From Anaerolineae bacterium (lineage in GTDB: Bacteria > Chloroflexota > Anaerolineae > Aggregatilineales > UBA2796): 12,951 bases of DNA. Position numbers and translations under genes: made by a program. This document shows positions 6,791 through 12,951 of the stretch, piece after piece. The notes beneath the pieces were generated by a model. The model made no database searches. It worked only from the letters and a program-made list of their open reading frames with translations, and was not told the origin of the DNA. Each line of letters starts with the position of its first letter. Position 1 is the first letter of the stretch. The stretch is from positions 1-12,951 of the forward strand of contig JADZBY010000118.1 in the NCBI GenBank assembly GCA_020851855.1. Reading direction: 5' to 3'.

Positions 6791-6927
6791 CGGACCTCAC
6801 CCCCAACCCCTCTCCACGACCGCCACCCCAGAGGGGACCCCGGCAGTCATAGAGAGGGGAGCGCGCCTGCACCGTTCCCCCTCTCTACGCGGTAGCCCAC
6901 GGGGAGAGGGGTTGGGGGTGAGGTCCG
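6791..6927. repeat. Palindromic intergenic repeat, copy C
   Basis: This is the best preserved copy. Arms 6791-6815 and 6903-6927 are perfect 25-bp inverted repeats, beginning CGGACCTCACCCCC and ending with CCCCTCTCC on the left. The interior shares an AGAGGGGACCCCGGC module with copy B and, in reverse orientation, a close variant with copy D. It starts 51 bp from the MITE-like element and ends 16 bp past the stop of the SpoIIE-type phosphatase gene. No coding content. The remaining non-coding DNA between 6471 and 6943 holds only the rluD promoter and the element at 6566-6739. Confidence 0.9.
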
Positions 6928-6943
6928 GAGTTCATGACATGCT

Positions 6944-8431
6944 CTATGCCCCCGTATACCGGGCGGCGACGGCGGTGAAGTCGTCGGATTGGGCGGCGTC
7001 GCCCACGAAGTCACGCACGGCGGCATCCAGGCGGCGCATCAGATCGATCAGGTCCGCGTCGCCGTAGCGTTGTAGCACCTGCATCAGCCGCTCTTCGCCA
7101 AATTCCTCGTCGGCTTCGTTCATCGCCTCGGTGACGCCGTCCGTGTAAAAGAGCAGCATGTCGCCCGGCGCAAGCTCGACGGCGCTTTGAGCAAGCGCGA
7201 TGTCCGGCAGCACGCCCAGCACGATACCGCGCAGCCGGACCGGCTCCACCGCGCCCGTTTCGGCGTGGAACCAGAGCGGATCGTTGTGCCCGGCGTTCGA
7301 GAAGCGCACCTGCCCGCCGCCCGCGCCCAGGACGGCGTAGAACGAGCTGAGGAACAGGTCGGCGCGCGTATCGGCGTAGATCAAGCGATTCGCCTCGACC
7401 AGCGTATCCGCCGGATCAGGGTGGCTGAGCGCGGCGCTCCGGATCGTGGTCCGGCTGGTGGCCATGAAGAGCGCTGCCGGGACGCCCTTGCCCGCCACGT
7501 CCGAGATGACGAGGCCGTATTTCTGTTGCCGCACCCCGAATATGTCGTAGAAGTCGCCGCCCACGACACGCGCCGGGCGGTAGGTGGCCGCGAAGGACCA
7601 GCCGGGCACTTCGGGAAAGTTGCTGGGCAGCAGGCTGAGCTGAATGCGCTGCGCGAGCGCCAGTTCTTCCTCGTAGCGCTGCCGCTGAAGTTCTTCCATG
7701 TGCAGACGCGCCCGTTCGATGGCAACCGCCGCCTGCGTGCCAAAAGCTTCCAGCAGCGGCACGTTGCTGGGGCTGAACAGGCCCGACTGGATGCGGTTAT
7801 CCGCGTACAGCACGCCTACCACGATGCGCCGCACGATAAGTGGGATGCACACCACAGAGCGCAAACCCTGCGCCACGACGCTCGCCTGGTCTTTGAAGCG
7901 CTCGTCGGCCTGGGCGTTGGTGGTGACGATAGGCACGGCCTTGCTCAGCGCGTCCTGAACGACGGTCCGGCTGAATTGCGCCTCGGCGTCGGTGATCCCC
8001 TCGTGGCCCCAGTTGCGTGCGGCCTGGATGCGCAGGCTGTTCAGATCGGTCGGCACATGCGTATCGCGCGCGCGGCCTTCCCGCAGCATCAGATAGGCGC
8101 GCTCCGCGCCGGTCAGGCGGCACACACTGTCGAGCACTTCTTCAAGCACCTGCTCCAGTTCCAACGATGACGTGACCAGCGCCGAGGTGCGGATCAGGTT
8201 CTGAAGCTGGTCCAGGCGCTGGGAGATGGCCTCGCCCTGCCGCTGCGCGTAGCTGAGCGACCAGGTCAGGTGTTGCACCGCGCCCTGCACATCGGTGGTG
8301 ATCTCCATGCCCTTTCGCGCCAGGCTTTCCTTGAGCTGCAAAATCGTCCGCTCCAGGCTGCGGGCGCGCTGAATCGCCTGGGCAAGGGTCGCCTGTAGCT
8401 CAGTCGCGGTCGTATCCGGCTGGTCGGTCAT
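6944..8431 (-). CDS. GAF-domain SpoIIE-type serine phosphatase (RsbU-like)
   Basis: Predicted PP2C-fold phosphatase that dephosphorylates a Ser/Thr-phosphorylated anti-anti-sigma (STAS) partner, gated by a sensory GAF domain. In the 495-residue product, residues 1-90 form a helical, probably coiled-coil region. A GAF domain (about 92-245) carries LTGAERAYLML and CIPLIVRRIVVGVLYADN. The linker helix LALAQRIQLSLLP follows (about 257-269), then the SpoIIE domain. The metal-binding acidic residues are intact: GGDFYD (291-296), DVAGKGVPAALFMA (311-324), YTDGVTEA (429-436) and SDDFTAV (482-488). There are no membrane segments, so it should be cytoplasmic. The ATG at 8431 has AGGA 8 bases upstream; an upstream TTG at 8479 was not used. 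No STAS, anti-sigma or sigma gene lies in the window, so its partner is encoded elsewhere. Confidence 0.92.
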   Translation of the reverse strand: MTDQPDTTATELQATLAQAIQRARSLERTILQLKESLARKGMEITTDVQGAVQHLTWSLSYAQRQGEAISQRLDQLQNLIRTSALVTSSLELEQVLEEVLDSVCRLTGAERAYLMLREGRARDTHVPTDLNSLRIQAARNWGHEGITDAEAQFSRTVVQDALSKAVPIVTTNAQADERFKDQASVVAQGLRSVVCIPLIVRRIVVGVLYADNRIQSGLFSPSNVPLLEAFGTQAAVAIERARLHMEELQRQRYEEELALAQRIQLSLLPSNFPEVPGWSFAATYRPARVVGGDFYDIFGVRQQKYGLVISDVAGKGVPAALFMATSRTTIRSAALSHPDPADTLVEANRLIYADTRADLFLSSFYAVLGAGGGQVRFSNAGHNDPLWFHAETGAVEPVRLRGIVLGVLPDIALAQSAVELAPGDMLLFYTDGVTEAMNEADEEFGEERLMQVLQRYGDADLIDLMRRLDAAVRDFVGDAAQSDDFTAVAARYTGA

Positions 8432-8478
8432 CGGTGAAGTCCTTTTTGTCAAGCAGGCCGGGTGGGCGCTGGTGGGCA

Positions 8479-8484
8479 ACTATA
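8479..8484 (-). promoter_or_regulatory. Candidate -10 box for the SpoIIE-type phosphatase gene
   Basis: TATAGT on the minus strand (5 of 6 to consensus) lies in the only AT-rich patch upstream of the gene. The -35 region at the right distance is poor (TCGCCG). Transcription would begin near 8471, leaving a leader of about 40 bases that contains the AGGA ribosome site. Confidence 0.3.
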
Positions 8485-8570
8485 CTCAAAACGCTCGCGC
8501 CCGGCGAGTCGAATAGGCCGCCAGGGCAATCGCATCAAAATCTGCCGTTAAGGCAGGCAGCAGGAAGACG

Positions 8571-8650
8571 CCTCACCCCCTGACCCCCTCTCCATGCCGT
8601 CGGGGGTCCCCTCTGGGGGTGACGGACATGGAGAGGGGCCGGGGGTGAGG
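8571..8650. repeat. Palindromic intergenic repeat, copy D
   Basis: The arms are 8571-8596 and 8627-8650, imperfect inverted repeats with CCTCACCCCC and GGGGGTGAGG ends. The stem continues inward through CCGTC (8597-8601) and GACGG (8621-8625). The interior GGGGTCCCCTCTGGGG is the reverse-oriented form of the module in copy C. This is the shortest copy and the only one not next to a stop codon: it sits in the 319-bp divergent region 8432-8750, which otherwise holds the two outward promoters and a 7-bp inverted repeat (8676-8682/8695-8701). Confidence 0.85.
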
Positions 8651-8705
8651 ACACTTTGAGGCGCTTGTCCTGAATAGCCCGCTGGCCTGTCCGGGCGGGC
8701 TGCGT

Positions 8706-8711
8706 CATAAT
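8706..8711 (+). promoter_or_regulatory. Candidate -10 box for the flavoprotein-glpD operon
   Basis: CATAAT (5 of 6 to consensus) lies between an inverted repeat (AGCCCGC 8676-8682 / GCGGGCT 8695-8701) and the gene. The -35 position (TGGCCT, 8683-8688) matches only 3 of 6 and falls in the loop of that inverted repeat, which may therefore be an operator. Predicted start near 8718 leaves about 33 bases before the ATG at 8751 but only about 9 before the GTG at 8727, favouring the ATG. Confidence 0.3.
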
Positions 8712-8750
8712 GAGTAGGCGTCCGAAGTGCGCAGGAAGGCGATCACGGCC

Positions 8751-10376
8751 ATGCGGCGCTGGAATGGTTGGGGCGACAGTTCGACCGAATATCCCCTGGG
8801 CGACGCGGCGGCCCAGTTTCTCGCGGCGCGCCTCGGTCCGGGCGCACCGCCCGGCGATGTGCGCTTTGAAGCGGTCGCAGCGCATGTGCCCGACGCGCGC
8901 CTGCCCATTCATCCAGCCATCCGGACCGACGCCGCCGAGAGGGTGCGCCACGCGCGCGGACAGAGCTTCCCGGACTGGCTGGCGCTGCGCTACGGGCGGA
9001 TCGGCGCGTTCCCGGATGGCGTCGCCTATCCGGAGAGCGGGGACGACGTGCGGGCGTTGCTGAACTTTGCGCAAGATCAGGGCGTCGCCCTCATCCCTTA
9101 CGGCGGCGGCACGAGCGTGGTTGGCCACGTCAATCCGCCCCGGGACGGCCCGCCCGTGCTGACCGTCGACCTGGGCCGTATGAACCGCCTGCTCCACCTC
9201 GACGCCCAGAGCGGGCTGGCGACCTTTGGCGCGGGCGTGCCGGGGCCACACCTCGAGGCGCAGTTGCGCGCGCAGGGCTTCACGCTCGGCCATTATCCGC
9301 AGTCGTTCGAGCTGTCCACGCTGGGCGGCTGGATCGTCACGCGCTCCAGTGGGCAACAGTCGATGCACTACGGGCGAATTGAGCGCCTGTTCGTCGGTGG
9401 GCGGCTCGAATCGCCCGCCGGAACGCTCGTCCTGCCGTCCTTCCCGGCGAGCGCGGCAGGCCCCGATGTGCGCGAGATGGTGCTCGGCTCGGAAGGCCGG
9501 ATGGGCATCCTCACCGAGGCGACGGTGCGCGTTGTGCCGCTGCCAGAGCGCGAATCGTTTCGCGGCGTCTTTTTCCCGGACTTCGCCAGCGGTATGGCGG
9601 CGGTGCGCGAGATGGCGCAGGCCAGCCTGCCGCTGTCCATGTTGCGGCTGAGCACGGCGCGCGAGACGGAGACGACGCTGGCGCTGGCCGGGCATACGAC
9701 GGTGATCGGCGGCATGGAGCGTATTCTTGCCGTCCGTGGCCACGGCGGCGGCAAGTGCCTGTTGATCCTGGGCGCGACGGGCCGCTCCGTGGTGGCGCGG
9801 GCCGCGCTGCGACAGGCGCGGGAGATTTACGAGGCGCATAAGGGCACGGGACTCGGCCCGGCAGGCGTGGTGCTCGGCCAGCAGTGGTCCCATTCGCGCT
9901 TTCGCACGCCGTATTTGCGCAACACACTGTGGCAGATGGGCTACGGCGTCGATACGCTGGAAACTGCCGTGCCCTGGTCGGGCGTGACGGGCATGATCGC
10001 GGCCATCGAGAGCGGCCTGGAGCGGGCGCTGTCGGCCTTTGGCGAGCGCATCCATGTTTTCACGCACCTGTCGCACGTGTATCCGCACGGCAGCAGCGTC
10101 TACACCACGGTTGTCTTCCGCCTTGCGCCGGATCCCGACGAGACGCTGGCGCGCTGGACGGCGCTCAAGCGGGCGGGCAGCGAGGCCGTCGTCGCCCAGG
10201 GCGGCACGATCAGCCACCAGCACGGCGTGGGCGTCGATCACGCGCCGTATCTAGCGGCGGAAAAAGGCGCGCTCGGCATGGGCGCGCTGCGTGAAGTGCT
10301 GCGCTGCTTCGATCCGTTGGGTCTGATGAACCCTGGCAAGCTGATCGCCGTTGCGGATACGGAGCCGACGCCATGA
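8751..10376 (+). CDS. FAD-linked oxidase of the alkylglycerone-phosphate synthase (AGPS) type
   Basis: A 541-residue flavoprotein of the VAO/PCMH family. Characterised AGPS enzymes exchange the acyl chain of acyl-DHAP for a fatty alcohol, forming the ether bond of ether lipids. The N-terminus MRRWNGWGD is the family's usual opening. The FAD pyrophosphate loop is PYGGGTSVVGH (116-126). GGWIVTRSSGQ (192-202), GSEGRMGILTE (246-256) and the C-terminal DPLGLMNPGKLI (521-532) follow. The His-rich active-site motif reads GGTISHQHGVGVDH (484-497), where the animal enzyme has three consecutive His. It lacks the peroxisomal signal and shows no membrane segment. ATG at 8751 is chosen because the conserved RRWNGWGD starts there and AGGAAGG lies upstream; GTG at 8727 is the alternative. 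Its stop overlaps the glpD-like start (ATGA). AGPS function is likely but not proven; a related 2-hydroxyacid or other oxidase is possible. Confidence 0.88.
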   Translation: MRRWNGWGDSSTEYPLGDAAAQFLAARLGPGAPPGDVRFEAVAAHVPDARLPIHPAIRTDAAERVRHARGQSFPDWLALRYGRIGAFPDGVAYPESGDDVRALLNFAQDQGVALIPYGGGTSVVGHVNPPRDGPPVLTVDLGRMNRLLHLDAQSGLATFGAGVPGPHLEAQLRAQGFTLGHYPQSFELSTLGGWIVTRSSGQQSMHYGRIERLFVGGRLESPAGTLVLPSFPASAAGPDVREMVLGSEGRMGILTEATVRVVPLPERESFRGVFFPDFASGMAAVREMAQASLPLSMLRLSTARETETTLALAGHTTVIGGMERILAVRGHGGGKCLLILGATGRSVVARAALRQAREIYEAHKGTGLGPAGVVLGQQWSHSRFRTPYLRNTLWQMGYGVDTLETAVPWSGVTGMIAAIESGLERALSAFGERIHVFTHLSHVYPHGSSVYTTVVFRLAPDPDETLARWTALKRAGSEAVVAQGGTISHQHGVGVDHAPYLAAEKGALGMGALREVLRCFDPLGLMNPGKLIAVADTEPTP

Positions 10377-12151
10377 CCAGGAATCGGCAGGCGACCGATG
10401 CCGCGTGGCCGCGCGGCTGGCGTGAATTGGCCTGGCATCGCGCAGGAAGCGAGCCGTTCGACCTGATCATTGTGGGCGGCGGCGTCACCGGTGCGGGCAT
10501 TTTGCAGCAGGCGGCCAAACACGGTCTGCGCGCGCTGCTCGTTGAGCAGAAAGACTTCGCCTGGGGCACGTCCAGCCGCTCGTCGAAGATGGTGCACGGC
10601 GGACTGCGTTATTTGAAGGATGGGCGGCCCGGCCTGACGCTCGAATCGGTGCGCGAGCGCGTGCGCTTGCTCGCCGCCGGGCCGGGCCTGGTCGAAGAAC
10701 TGGGCTTCCTGATTGCCGCCTACAAGGGCGACAAGCCCGGCCCGACCGCCTATGCCGCCGGGTTGGCCATTTACGATACGATGGGCCGCCAGTGGGCGCA
10801 CCAACGGCTTCGTAGGGCCGAATTTGCCATGCTCGCTCCCTACGCCAACCGCGAGCGGCTGACCGGCGGCTTCCGCTACGTCGACGCACAGACCGACGAC
10901 GCCCGGCTGGTGTTGCGCGTGCTGGGCGAAGCAGTCGATCATGGCGGGCTAGCGCTCAATTATGTGCGCGCCGAGGGACTGTTACACGCCGAGGGCCGCG
11001 TAGCCGGCGTCCGGCTGCACGACGCACTCACCGGGCAGACCGTCGAGGCGTGTGCGTCGGTCGTGATCAACGCAACAGGAGCATGGGCGGACCGGTTGCG
11101 CGGCGAGCTTGGCTCCGAGGCGCGCATCCGCCCGCTGCGCGGCAGCCACCTGGCCTTTCCCGGCTGGCGCTTCCCCGTCGCGCAGGCCATCAACTTCTCG
11201 CACCCGGCGGACCGGCGGCCTGTGTTCGCTTTTCCCTGGGAAGGCGTGACGCTGGTCGGCACGACGGACGTAGATCACCGTGCGCCGTTGGATGCCGAGC
11301 CGGGAATCAGCCCCGACGAGGTCGCTTACCTGATGGCGGCGGTAGAGCACAACTTCCCGTCATTGGGCCTGACGCTGGACGACGTGATCTCCACCTGGGC
11401 CGGCGTGCGCCCCGTCATCGGCACAGGCAAAGCCGACCCATCGAAGGAATCGCGCGAGCATGCCTTGTGGGAAGAAAACGGCCTGCTCACCGTCACCGGC
11501 GGCAAGCTGACCACCTTCCGCGTTATGGCGCTGGATGCGCTGCGGGCGGCCATCCCACACCTCACCGATGCCGCACGCTCGGTACGCCTGGACAGCCGCC
11601 TGCCGCCGTTTGACCTGCCCCGCGTCGCGCTGGCTTGCCCGCCGTCCCCCACGCTGCAGCGCCGCCTGTTGGGCCGCCATGGCGACCGCGCCGCCGCGCT
11701 GGTGGCGCTGGCAGGGCCGGACGAGTTGGAGTTGATCCCCGGCACGCTCACCTTGTGGGCGGAATTGCGCTGGGCGGCGCACGCCGAGGCCGTCATGCGC
11801 CTCGACGATCTGCTGCTGCGCCGCACCCGTCTGGGGCTGCTCTTGCCGGGCGGCGGTGAAGCGCTCTTACCCCGCATCCGGGCCGTCTGCCAGGCGGAAC
11901 TGGGCTGGGAAGACGCCCGTTGGGATGCCGAGCAGGCCGCCTACCTCGACCTGTGGCGCGCCCATTACAGCCTGCCGCCGCGCGACGCCATCCCGGACTG
12001 GCGCGCCGTGCTCGATTCGCTTCGGGCGGCGCACGCCGAGCGAGCCATCCGCGACGCCGCAGGCCGCCGGTCCCGCCGTGTCCGGGCGCTGGCCGCCGTT
12101 TTGGCGCTGGCCGCCGGCCTGATCGTCTGGTGGGCGCGGCGCAAGGCGTAA
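10373..12151 (+). CDS. glpD: FAD-dependent glycerol-3-phosphate dehydrogenase with C-terminal membrane segment
   Basis: Predicted to oxidise sn-glycerol-3-phosphate to dihydroxyacetone phosphate, passing electrons to quinone at the inner face of the membrane. The 592-residue product has the Rossmann FAD motif DLIIVGGGVTGAG (30-42), the family signature GTSSRSSKMVHGGLRYL (65-81), RPVIG (346-350) and TGGKLTTFR (375-383). A GlpD-type C-terminal helical domain follows (about 425-530), including LWAELRWAAHAEAVMRLDDL. The last 25 residues contain a hydrophobic helix (about 571-587) ending WWARRKA, which looks like a tail anchor with cytoplasmic basic residues. Typical GlpD proteins are roughly 500-560 residues and only peripheral, so this tail is unusual. 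The gene starts inside the stop of the AGPS-like gene (ATGA), with GGAG 8 bases upstream, implying translational coupling. Confidence 0.92.
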   Translation: MTRNRQATDAAWPRGWRELAWHRAGSEPFDLIIVGGGVTGAGILQQAAKHGLRALLVEQKDFAWGTSSRSSKMVHGGLRYLKDGRPGLTLESVRERVRLLAAGPGLVEELGFLIAAYKGDKPGPTAYAAGLAIYDTMGRQWAHQRLRRAEFAMLAPYANRERLTGGFRYVDAQTDDARLVLRVLGEAVDHGGLALNYVRAEGLLHAEGRVAGVRLHDALTGQTVEACASVVINATGAWADRLRGELGSEARIRPLRGSHLAFPGWRFPVAQAINFSHPADRRPVFAFPWEGVTLVGTTDVDHRAPLDAEPGISPDEVAYLMAAVEHNFPSLGLTLDDVISTWAGVRPVIGTGKADPSKESREHALWEENGLLTVTGGKLTTFRVMALDALRAAIPHLTDAARSVRLDSRLPPFDLPRVALACPPSPTLQRRLLGRHGDRAAALVALAGPDELELIPGTLTLWAELRWAAHAEAVMRLDDLLLRRTRLGLLLPGGGEALLPRIRAVCQAELGWEDARWDAEQAAYLDLWRAHYSLPPRDAIPDWRAVLDSLRAAHAERAIRDAAGRRSRRVRALAAVLALAAGLIVWWARRKA

Positions 12152-12478
12152 GGCCCCGCTTCAAGCGAACGTCGCTGGTTCTCGAAAAACCTCATCAGCA
12201 TAAATCTACCGGCGCGCACCTTACAGTCCGTACCCCGGATCATGGGATCACATGCCATCGTCAGCTGATTCCCATCCTTCGGATCGTCCCTCGCCGTCCG
12301 ATTCCGAGGCGTCCTTGCACGCCTGCAAGTAAGCAAGCATCTAACCCTTACAGAATGATCGGAAAACTTTACGCGGGGCGCAAGCGCACTGAAAGGGCGC
12401 GCCTGTAAAGTGAGCAGCACATTCACCAATGCTTTTCCTACTGTTAGCTGACCGAGTACTAGGCCGAGGAAACACGCC
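12152..12478. other. 327-bp intergenic region between glpD and the sugar transferase gene
   Basis: No convincing ORF, tRNA or intrinsic terminator is visible. It is AT-richer than the flanking genes. The clearest structure is CTTGCA-CGCC-TGCAAG (12314-12329), 6-bp arms and a 4-base loop, directly followed by a further GCAAG copy at 12333-12337; this could be an operator. No -35/-10 pair better than about 4 of 6 was found. The region probably carries the promoter and leader of the downstream glycan gene. Confidence 0.5.
12314..12329. repeat. Short inverted repeat, possible operator
   Basis: CTTGCA and TGCAAG flank CGCC. There is no T-run on either side, so it is not an intrinsic terminator. 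It lies about 150 bp upstream of the sugar transferase start. A third GCAAG follows at 12333-12337. A regulator-binding site is a guess based on symmetry and position. Confidence 0.35.
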
Positions 12479-12951
12479 ATGCTGAACTTGTATATGCCGC
12501 TCGACCTCTATCTCCGGAGTATGGCAACGACGGTAACCAAGCCGAAGCTCCAGAAGATCGCAGCGGCGCGCCAGGAACGCGCAGCATTGACGCTGAGCGG
12601 GCTGACGCCGCAACAGCGCACAGTAAAGCGGGCGATGGACATCGTGCTGACCTCGATCATCCTGGTTATGGCACTGCCGATCATGGCCATTGTGGCGTTG
12701 GCCATCAAACTCGACTCGCCGGGACCGATCCTGTTCAAGCAGCGTCGGGTAGGCGAAGGCGGCAAGCTGTTCCACGTCTACAAATTCCGCTCGATGGTGG
12801 TCAATGCCGAGGCGCTCCAGGTCCAGGTCAACAAAACCGACGAGCACGGCAACGTGATCCACAAGTCGAAGCACGACCCGCGCATCACCCGCGTCGGGCG
12901 CATCATCCGCAAGCTGAGCCTGGACGAGTTCCCGCAGTTCTTCAACGTGCT
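12479..12951 (+). CDS. Bacterial sugar transferase (polyprenyl-phosphate sugar-1-phosphate transferase), 3' end outside window
   Basis: Predicted to transfer a sugar-1-phosphate from a UDP-sugar to undecaprenyl phosphate, the first membrane step of exopolysaccharide, O-antigen or glycoprotein glycan assembly. The 157 visible residues begin with a polar leader. The hydrophobic re-entrant helix of the PglC/WcaJ domain follows (KRAMDIVLTSIILVMALPIM, about 50-69), then DSPGPILFKQRRVGEGGK (79-96), VYKFRSM (100-106), DPRITRVGRIIRK (133-145) and the catalytic Asp-Glu dyad in LSLDEFPQF (147-155; D149, E150). It lacks the N-terminal four-helix and CoA-binding-like domains of WbaP/WcaJ, so it is the short, PglC-like form. 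ATG at 12479 has GAGG 9 bases upstream, and an in-frame stop at 12449-12451 excludes a longer protein. The gene runs past 12951, so length and C-terminus are unknown. Confidence 0.9.
   Translation, partial: MLNLYMPLDLYLRSMATTVTKPKLQKIAAARQERAALTLSGLTPQQRTVKRAMDIVLTSIILVMALPIMAIVALAIKLDSPGPILFKQRRVGEGGKLFHVYKFRSMVVNAEALQVQVNKTDEHGNVIHKSKHDPRITRVGRIIRKLSLDEFPQFFNV

Noticed and set aside
8676..8701. Inverted repeat as an intrinsic terminator
   Set aside because: The arms are only 7 bp, there is no T-run on either side, and no gene ends nearby; kept only as a possible operator.
8535..10241. 568-residue open frame on the minus strand
   Set aside because: It is antisense to the AGPS-like gene, rich in His/Arg/Ala/Gln as expected from a GC-rich third-position shadow, and shows no family motif.
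12152..12478. tRNA, small RNA or riboswitch in the gap after glpD
   Set aside because: No cloverleaf, no T-loop sequence and no recognisable riboswitch core could be seen by eye.
12341..12874. 177-residue open frame on the minus strand
   Set aside because: Antisense to the sugar transferase, which has a complete set of family motifs.
1..12951. CRISPR array, toxin-antitoxin pair, phage or integrase signals
   Set aside because: No regularly spaced direct repeats, no small two-gene units and no recombinase or capsid motifs were found in any frame.

Overview
The window is GC-rich bacterial chromosome with nine genes. Eight are complete and one runs off the right edge. Gene content (RsbU-like GAF phosphatase, nitrilase-fold protein, alkyl-DHAP-synthase-like flavoprotein beside a GlpD-type dehydrogenase, polyprenyl-phosphate sugar transferase), base composition and CCTCACCCCC-type palindromic repeats would fit Chloroflexota, perhaps Anaerolineae. 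That assignment is inference; no rRNA or marker gene is present.

Layout. From 123 to 8431 all genes read leftward. In transcription order they are: a GAF plus SpoIIE-type phosphatase (8431-6944), an RluD-type pseudouridine synthase (6470-5514), a nitrilase-fold protein (5378-4149), a CPBP-like membrane protein (3988-2942), a class I methyltransferase (2924-2223), a TPR-like helical protein (2084-1074) and a family 2 glycosyltransferase (992-123). A divergent intergenic region (8432-8750) follows. Then all genes read rightward: an alkylglycerone-phosphate-synthase-like FAD protein (8751-10376), a glycerol-3-phosphate dehydrogenase overlapping it by ATGA (10373-12151), a 327-bp gap, and the start of a sugar-phosphate transferase (from 12479).

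Functional links. The flavoprotein/GlpD pair is translationally coupled and centres on DHAP and glycerol-3-phosphate; ether-lipid synthesis or respiratory glycerol-phosphate oxidation are the obvious options. The membrane protein and methyltransferase are 17 bp apart and probably co-transcribed. The sugar transferase at the right edge and the glycosyltransferase at the left edge suggest surface-glycan functions nearby.

Most notable features. The nitrilase-fold protein has Gly where the catalytic Cys should be, and carries an insert of about 140 residues (coiled coil plus Lys/Ala/Asp/Glu-rich low complexity) just before its last conserved segment. Its neighbour, the CPBP-like protein, has also lost recognisable catalytic residues. 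Four copies of a long palindromic repeat family sit between genes, three of them 8-17 bp past stop codons of leftward genes. A separate 174-bp element with 19-bp inverted termini and four internal hairpins lies at 6566-6739. I found no RNA genes, CRISPR arrays, transposase genes or phage genes.
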